Assembly: GCA_021531865.1 (NCBI GenBank)
Contig: JAFBIW010000016.1
Location: 1 to 43,354 of the forward strand
Direction of reading: 5' to 3'
Length of the DNA stretch: 43,354 nt
DNA from: Butyricicoccus pullicaecorum
Lineage (GTDB): Bacteria > Bacillota > Clostridia > Oscillospirales > Butyricicoccaceae
A program made the translations under genes and the position numbers. Within the stretch, counting starts at the first letter, position 1, and each line of letters begins with the position of its first letter. The notes below the pieces were generated by a model, which was given only the letters and a program-made list of their open reading frames with translations, was not told where the DNA came from and made no database searches. Shown piece by piece: positions 39,391 to 43,354 of this stretch.

Positions 39391-40128
39391 TTACCCCTCG
39401 CGGACGTGCTGGCGGTATTCGGTCGGGGTCAGACCCTGCTGCCGCTTGAAGACCTTGGAGAAGTAATTGGAGTCGACGTAGCCCACGCGCGGGGCGATCT
39501 CGCGCACCGGGATATCGGTCGAGGCGAGCAGGGCGGCGGCGCGCTCGACCCGGTAGGCGGTCAGGTATTCGAGGAAGGTGCGGTTGTAGGTGGCGCGGAA
39601 CAGGCGAGAGAAGTAGAAGGTGCTCATGCCCATGTGGGCGGCGGCCTGTTCGAGCGAGACGTCCTCGGTGTAGTGGTGCGCGAGCCATGTGTCGCACTGG
39701 GATTGGAAGGAGGACGGGCTTCCGCCCGCGTCGGGCGACGGCGCGGGCGCGTCGGACAGGGAAACGCCCAGATTTTTTTGCAGACAGGCGTCGATCTCGT
39801 GTTTTTGGAAGGGCTTGAGCAGGTAATCCGCGCCGCCGGCGCGCATGGCGCCCACGGCGTAGTCGAACCGCTCGAAGGCGGTCAGGAAGATGATCCGGGC
39901 GGCCGGCTGGCGGCTCAGGATGCTCTCGGCGGCCTCGATGCCGCTGCGCACCGGCATCTCGATGTCCATGAAGATGAGCTGGGGGTGGAGCCGCTCGGCC
40001 TGCTCGACGGCCTCGCGGCCGTTGGCCGCGCCTTCGATGAGGGCGTCCTCGCCCAGCCGGGCGCGCAGGTAGTGGATCAGGGTCATGCGGCTGAGGGCTT
40101 CGTCCTCAGCCACCAGAATTTTCAGCAT
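39391..40128 (-). CDS. YesN-type response regulator with AraC HTH
   Basis: The 245-residue protein has a receiver domain (1-115; acidic pocket E8-D9, phospho-acceptor D55 in 'IFMDIEMP', Lys in 'LLKPFQK') and an AraC/XylS-type double HTH (about 140-245; 'VSLEQAAAHMGMSTFYFSRLF' and 'IREIAPRVGYVDSNYFSKVFK'-like helices). The linker is short and lacks the long region often seen in YesN. Start 40128 follows AAAGGAGGAAG and overlaps the end of the kinase gene by 23 nt. It likely activates the downstream TRAP operon in response to the kinase. Confidence 0.93.
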   Translation of the reverse strand: MLKILVAEDEALSRMTLIHYLRARLGEDALIEGAANGREAVEQAERLHPQLIFMDIEMPVRSGIEAAESILSRQPAARIIFLTAFERFDYAVGAMRAGGADYLLKPFQKHEIDACLQKNLGVSLSDAPAPSPDAGGSPSSFQSQCDTWLAHHYTEDVSLEQAAAHMGMSTFYFSRLFRATYNRTFLEYLTAYRVERAAALLASTDIPVREIAPRVGYVDSNYFSKVFKRQQGLTPTEYRQHVREG

Positions 40129-41605
40129 GTTGTTCTTCCTCCTTTGCGGGGTAGATCCAGACCCGGGCGGCGGTGCCCAGTCCGGGGACGCTGCGGATGT
40201 GGAGCGCGCCGCCCCGGATGGACAGGCGCTCGGCAATGTTGTCCAGTCCGATGCCGCGGTGCTGGGCCGGACGGGCGGCAGCGGCGGCGAAGCCGCAGCC
40301 GTTGTCGGTGATCGTGATGCAGCAGCCCTGCGGACTGCTGCGGGTGGTGATGCGGATGCGGCCGCCCGCCGGGCGGTCGCGCAGGCCGTGGACGATGGCG
40401 TTTTCGACCAGCGGCTGCAGGGTGAACTTGGGCAGGGTCACGTCCTGACAGGCCGCGTCGCAGTCCATTTCGAAGGTGATGCGGTCAGCGAAGCGCATTT
40501 CCTGGAGCGAGATGTAGTCGCGCACCAGATCAAGCTCCTGCCCGAGCGGGAGAAGCACGGCGTCGGTCTCGAGGGTGTAGCGGAAGAACTTGGCCAGTCG
40601 GACGATCATGTCCTCGGTCACGGCGGCCTGCTCCATCCCGGCCATGGTCGAGATCGTTTGCAGGGTGTTGAACAGGAAATGGGGATTGATCTGGCTCTGC
40701 AGGTGGGCGAAGCGGCTCTCCTGGACGAGCTGCTTTAAGCGCGCTTCCTCGGCCTCGTGCAGGCGCAGGTTTTTTTCAAGCTGAGCCTCGGCTTCGAGGG
40801 CGTGGATGTTTTTGGAGATCTGGGCGCGCATGGCGGCGAACGCGCGGGAGAGCTGGCCGATCTCGTCCTCCTGCGCACAGACCGGGTCGGGGCCATCGTA
40901 GTCGCCGCGCTCGAGCCGTCCGGCGGCCTCGCTCAGACGGCGCACCGGGGTGACGATGTTGCGCACGAGCAGGGTGACGCCCACGGTCAGGCCGAGCATG
41001 GCGGCGATCAGCACGAAGATCAGGGTGAAGTTGCGCAGGGCGAGCTGCTGGCCCAGATCGAGGTAGCTCGTGCGCCCGGCGCGCAGCAGCACGTCGGTCA
41101 GGTCGGCGGTGTAGCCCTGGATGTAGACGCGCTGGTCGGCCAGACGGCGGTAGGCGTCCGCGTCGAAGCTGCCGCTCCGCAGGGCGGTCAGGAAGGCGGC
41201 CTGTCCGGCGCGGTAGTGGGACATGGACTGGCTCAGGGCGCGGCGCAGGCCGAGCGCCTGCGCGCCGTCGTAGGCGCTGCCCGCGGTCAGCCCGGCCAGC
41301 TCCCGGTCGGAGACCGCCTGCGCGTCGGCCAGCCGTCCGAGCAGGGCGTCGCCCGGCGGCGCGTAAAGAAGCTGCTCCATCAGCTCATTTTCGGTCTGGA
41401 ACGCGGTCGCGTAGCTGACGCAGGACGCGTAATCGGACATGATCGCGTCGGCCTGCTCGCGGTAGGAATAAAATTCGACCGACAGCACGGCGGTCAGCGC
41501 GAGCATGGGCAGCAGGAACACACCCAGCAGGCAGGCCATCTTGTGCTGGATCGGCAGACGGCTCCATATCTGGATGCAGGTGCGCCCTGCGCGGTCTTGT
41601 TTCAT
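40106..41605 (-). CDS. YesM-type sensor histidine kinase
   Basis: The 499-residue membrane kinase has two helices (about 25-47 and 190-212) enclosing a roughly 140-residue extracellular sensor, then HAMP (about 215-265), a His_kinase (LytS/YesM) domain with the phospho-His in 'QINPHFLFNTLQTI' (~320), and an HATPase_c domain with N box 'LVENAIVHGL', G1 'DNGCGF' and G2 'GIGLDNI'. It senses an outside signal, perhaps through the accessory DctP-like lipoprotein, and phosphorylates the adjacent regulator. ATG 41605 follows TGGAGGCG; the open frame upstream precedes the promoter. It is the first gene of a six-gene minus-strand cluster. Confidence 0.92.
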   Translation of the reverse strand: MKQDRAGRTCIQIWSRLPIQHKMACLLGVFLLPMLALTAVLSVEFYSYREQADAIMSDYASCVSYATAFQTENELMEQLLYAPPGDALLGRLADAQAVSDRELAGLTAGSAYDGAQALGLRRALSQSMSHYRAGQAAFLTALRSGSFDADAYRRLADQRVYIQGYTADLTDVLLRAGRTSYLDLGQQLALRNFTLIFVLIAAMLGLTVGVTLLVRNIVTPVRRLSEAAGRLERGDYDGPDPVCAQEDEIGQLSRAFAAMRAQISKNIHALEAEAQLEKNLRLHEAEEARLKQLVQESRFAHLQSQINPHFLFNTLQTISTMAGMEQAAVTEDMIVRLAKFFRYTLETDAVLLPLGQELDLVRDYISLQEMRFADRITFEMDCDAACQDVTLPKFTLQPLVENAIVHGLRDRPAGGRIRITTRSSPQGCCITITDNGCGFAAAAARPAQHRGIGLDNIAERLSIRGGALHIRSVPGLGTAARVWIYPAKEEEQHAENSGG

Positions 41606-41650
41606 CAGGCTTCGCCTCCATTCTGCGGGATCGGAAAACGGGTCGATTCG

Positions 41651-41680
41651 ATTATACGCGCCCGGGCGCGTCCTGCGCAA
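41651..41680 (-). promoter_or_regulatory. Promoter of the kinase-regulator-TRAP cluster
   Basis: On the minus strand TTGCGC (41675-41680) and a perfect TATAAT (41651-41656) are separated by 18 bp, about 46 bp before the kinase ATG. Confidence 0.65.
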
Positions 41681-41755
41681 CCGGATTCGACAGCAAAACA
41701 CCGAAAAATTGCGACATGTATGAAATACATTGTGAAAATACAGCAATTTTAACGG

Positions 41756-41784
41756 TTGACGAATGGAACAGGGTGTGGTATATT
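41756..41784 (+). promoter_or_regulatory. Promoter of the acyl-CoA dehydrogenase/etf operon
   Basis: TTGACG (41756-41761) and TATATT (41779-41784) with 17-bp spacing point toward the acyl-CoA dehydrogenase, with a leader of about 260 nt. Confidence 0.75.
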
Positions 41785-41789
41785 GAAAA

Positions 41790-42050
41790 ACGAAAAAACA
41801 AGACTTAACACGAATGTGTACAAAACATAATGGCAACCCACCAGTTAACCTCCAAAACCGGCCGCGCCGCACCTGCGCATTTCACACCGGTTTTTCCGTG
41901 TTTTATGGGACAGGCCGTGCAAAAACCGGACTCCACCGCGCTTCTTCTCAGGGATCAGCGGCGCTTTTCTGTGTCCGGACGCAGTTCAGGCAGAAAGCCG
42001 GCGCAGGCCGGCATCGGCACATATATCAACAATTAAAAGGAGACTTGAAC
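41790..42050 (+). other. Long 5' leader of the acyl-CoA dehydrogenase gene
   Basis: The leader contains a terminator-like pairing AAAACCGG/CCGGTTTT (41854-41861 with 41887-41894) ending in TTTTT, plus GCGCCGC (near 41865) that could pair alternatively with GCGGCGC (near 41961). No known riboswitch was recognised, and the open frame through it has no ribosome site. Confidence 0.45.
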
Positions 42051-43193
42051 ATGGATTTCCATCTGACCCGTGAGCAGGAATTGGTCCGCCAGATGATGAA
42101 GGACTTCACCGAAAATGAAGTCAAGCCCATCGCTGCTGAAACCGATGAGACCTGCACGTATCCCCGTGAAAACATCGACAAGCTGTTTGACCTCGGCGTA
42201 ATGGGCATGGTCGTACCCAAGCAGTACGGCGGCCCCGGCGCGGACGACCTGTGCAGCGCCATCGCCATCGAGGAGCTGTCCAAGCAGTGCGCTTCCACCG
42301 GTGACATCGTCGCCACCCACAACGGCCTGTGCTGCGGTCCGATCATTCAGCACGGCACCGAGGAGCAGAAGCAGAAGTACCTGCGCATGCTGACCGAGGG
42401 TCACAAGGTCGGCGCGTTCGCTCTGACCGAGCCGGACGCCGGTTCCGACGCCTCCAAGGGCACCTGCACCGCCGTCCTCGAGGGCGACCATTACGTACTG
42501 AACGGTTCCAAGATCTTCATCACCAACGGCTACGTTGCCGAGGTCTTCGTTGTCTTCGCGATGACCGACCCGTCCAAGGGCACCAAGGGCATCTCCGCGT
42601 TCATCGTAGAGTCCTCCTTCCCGGGCTTCTCCGTCGGCAAGCACGAGTCCAAGATGGGCCTGCACGGCTCTCCCACGGCTGAGATCGTCTTCACCGACTG
42701 CATCGTTCCCAAGGAGAACATGCTGGGCAAGGAAGGCAAGGGCTTCAACATCGCCATGCAGACCCTGGACGGCGGCCGTATCGGCATCGCTGCGCAGGCG
42801 CTGGGCATTGCCGAGGGCGCGATGGAAGAGGCTGTCAACTTCGCCAAGGCGCGTGTTCAGTTCGGCCGTCCGATCTCCAAGTTCCAGAACTCCCAGTTCG
42901 TCTTCGCCGATATGCACGTCAACATCGAGGCTGCCCGTCTGCTGACCTACAAGGCTGCCAGCAAGAAGACCGCCGGCGAAAAGTTCACCCTGGATGCTGC
43001 GACCGCCAAGCTGTTCGCTTCTGAGGCTGCGATGAACATCACCACCAAGGCGGTTCAGATGTGCGGCGGCTACGGCTACACCAAGGATTACCCGGTTGAG
43101 CGCATGATGCGTGACGCGAAGATCACCGAGATCTACGAGGGCACCTCCGAGATCCAGCGCGTCGTCATCTCCGGCAACATTCTGGGCAAGTAA
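42051..43193 (+). CDS. bcd: Short-chain (butyryl-CoA) acyl-CoA dehydrogenase
   Basis: The 380-residue FAD enzyme is a short-chain acyl-CoA dehydrogenase. It runs in the reducing direction in butyrate formers, turning crotonyl-CoA to butyryl-CoA together with EtfAB. Seen motifs: N-terminal 'LTREQELVRQMMKDFTENEV', 'AFALTEPDAGSDASKGTCTA' (FAD/substrate loop), 'QFGRPISKFQNSQF', 'GGYGYTKDYPVERMMRDAKI' and the catalytic Glu in IYEGTSEIQR (~368). Codon use is more uniform and pyrimidine-rich than in most neighbours, consistent with high expression. AAAAGGAGA precedes the ATG. etfB follows 22 nt later, matching the bcd-etfBA order of Clostridia; acyl chain preference is inferred from that. Confidence 0.93.
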   Translation: MDFHLTREQELVRQMMKDFTENEVKPIAAETDETCTYPRENIDKLFDLGVMGMVVPKQYGGPGADDLCSAIAIEELSKQCASTGDIVATHNGLCCGPIIQHGTEEQKQKYLRMLTEGHKVGAFALTEPDAGSDASKGTCTAVLEGDHYVLNGSKIFITNGYVAEVFVVFAMTDPSKGTKGISAFIVESSFPGFSVGKHESKMGLHGSPTAEIVFTDCIVPKENMLGKEGKGFNIAMQTLDGGRIGIAAQALGIAEGAMEEAVNFAKARVQFGRPISKFQNSQFVFADMHVNIEAARLLTYKAASKKTAGEKFTLDAATAKLFASEAAMNITTKAVQMCGGYGYTKDYPVERMMRDAKITEIYEGTSEIQRVVISGNILGK

Positions 43194-43215
43194 GGAATAG
43201 GAGGAATACAGTACA

Positions 43216-43354
43216 ATGAAAGCGATTGTTTGTGTAAAGCAGGTTCCTGATACCTCCGGTAAGGTTGCCGTAAATCCGGACGGCACCCTGAACCGCGCCT
43301 CCATGGCGACCATCATCAACCCGGACGACAAGAACGCCGTCGAGGCCGCGCTGA
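43216..43354 (+). CDS. etfB: Electron transfer flavoprotein beta subunit, N-terminal part
   Basis: The window ends inside a gene starting MKAIVCVKQVPDTSGKVAVN and continuing PDGTLNRASMATIINPDDKNAVEAAL. The 'CVKQVPDT' start and 'INPDDKNAVEAAL' nucleotide-binding segment are typical of EtfB. With EtfA it passes electrons to the acyl-CoA dehydrogenase, and in anaerobes can bifurcate electrons from NADH to ferredoxin and crotonyl-CoA. AGGAGGAAT precedes the ATG. Only 46 codons are visible because of the window edge. Confidence 0.92.
   Translation, partial: MKAIVCVKQVPDTSGKVAVNPDGTLNRASMATIINPDDKNAVEAAL

Overview
The window is a GC-rich chromosomal segment of an anaerobic, low-branching Firmicute, most likely a gut Clostridia member of the Oscillospirales / butyrate-producer type. 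Support comes from a tryptophan T-box leader, a Bcd-like acyl-CoA dehydrogenase followed by etfB, SLH-domain surface anchoring, YesMN-type signalling, LacI regulators and consensus sigma-A promoters with strong AGGAGG ribosome sites. Genus cannot be fixed from sequence reading alone. No rRNA, tRNA or CRISPR array was seen. High GC leaves many long shadow frames open, including one of 1057 codons antisense to the SLH phosphoesterase.

Layout. 1-127: edge of an IS3-type insertion sequence. 155-1434 (-): Mrp/NBP35 ATPase and a NifX-like protein (Fe-S or metallocofactor handling). 1558-4933: ferrous-iron locus, with a DtxR-type repressor divergent from feoA-feoA-feoB-FeoB-associated Cys-rich peptide; two GTTAG/CTAAC palindromes look like its operators. 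5015-6769 (-): TrpB2-type tryptophan synthase beta chain behind a T-box with a UGG specifier. 6886-8137: sigma-factor remnant, then a parvulin-type foldase lipoprotein.

8250-26468 is the most interesting part. It holds an SLH-anchored secreted metallophosphoesterase, a PHP phosphoesterase, two LacI regulators, two paralogous PfkB kinases, a HAD hydrolase co-transcribed with an AfuABC/FbpABC-like ABC importer (fused double permease), a small membrane protein, a fused EEP-phosphodiesterase/HAD-phosphatase, an MgtC-like membrane protein and a soluble pyrophosphatase. Palindromes with an AAACGTTT or AACCGTTT core recur at the promoters of the separate transcription units. I infer one LacI-controlled system that releases, imports and dismantles a phosphorylated organic compound (phosphosugar, polyol phosphate or phosphodiester); the exact substrate is not visible.

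26593-30705: heterodimeric ABC exporter with complementary degenerate and consensus ATP sites. 30787-31020: a dense array of nine perfect hairpins containing a 32-nt direct repeat. 31022-34824 (-): MoxR AAA+ ATPase, metallopeptidase-like/VWA protein and BspA-type LRR protein in one operon. 35081-41605 (-): sensor kinase, AraC-type response regulator, an extra solute-binding lipoprotein and a complete DctPQM TRAP transporter, i.e. a self-contained sense-and-import module. 42051-43354: acyl-CoA dehydrogenase and the start of etfB, central to butyryl-CoA formation and electron bifurcation.
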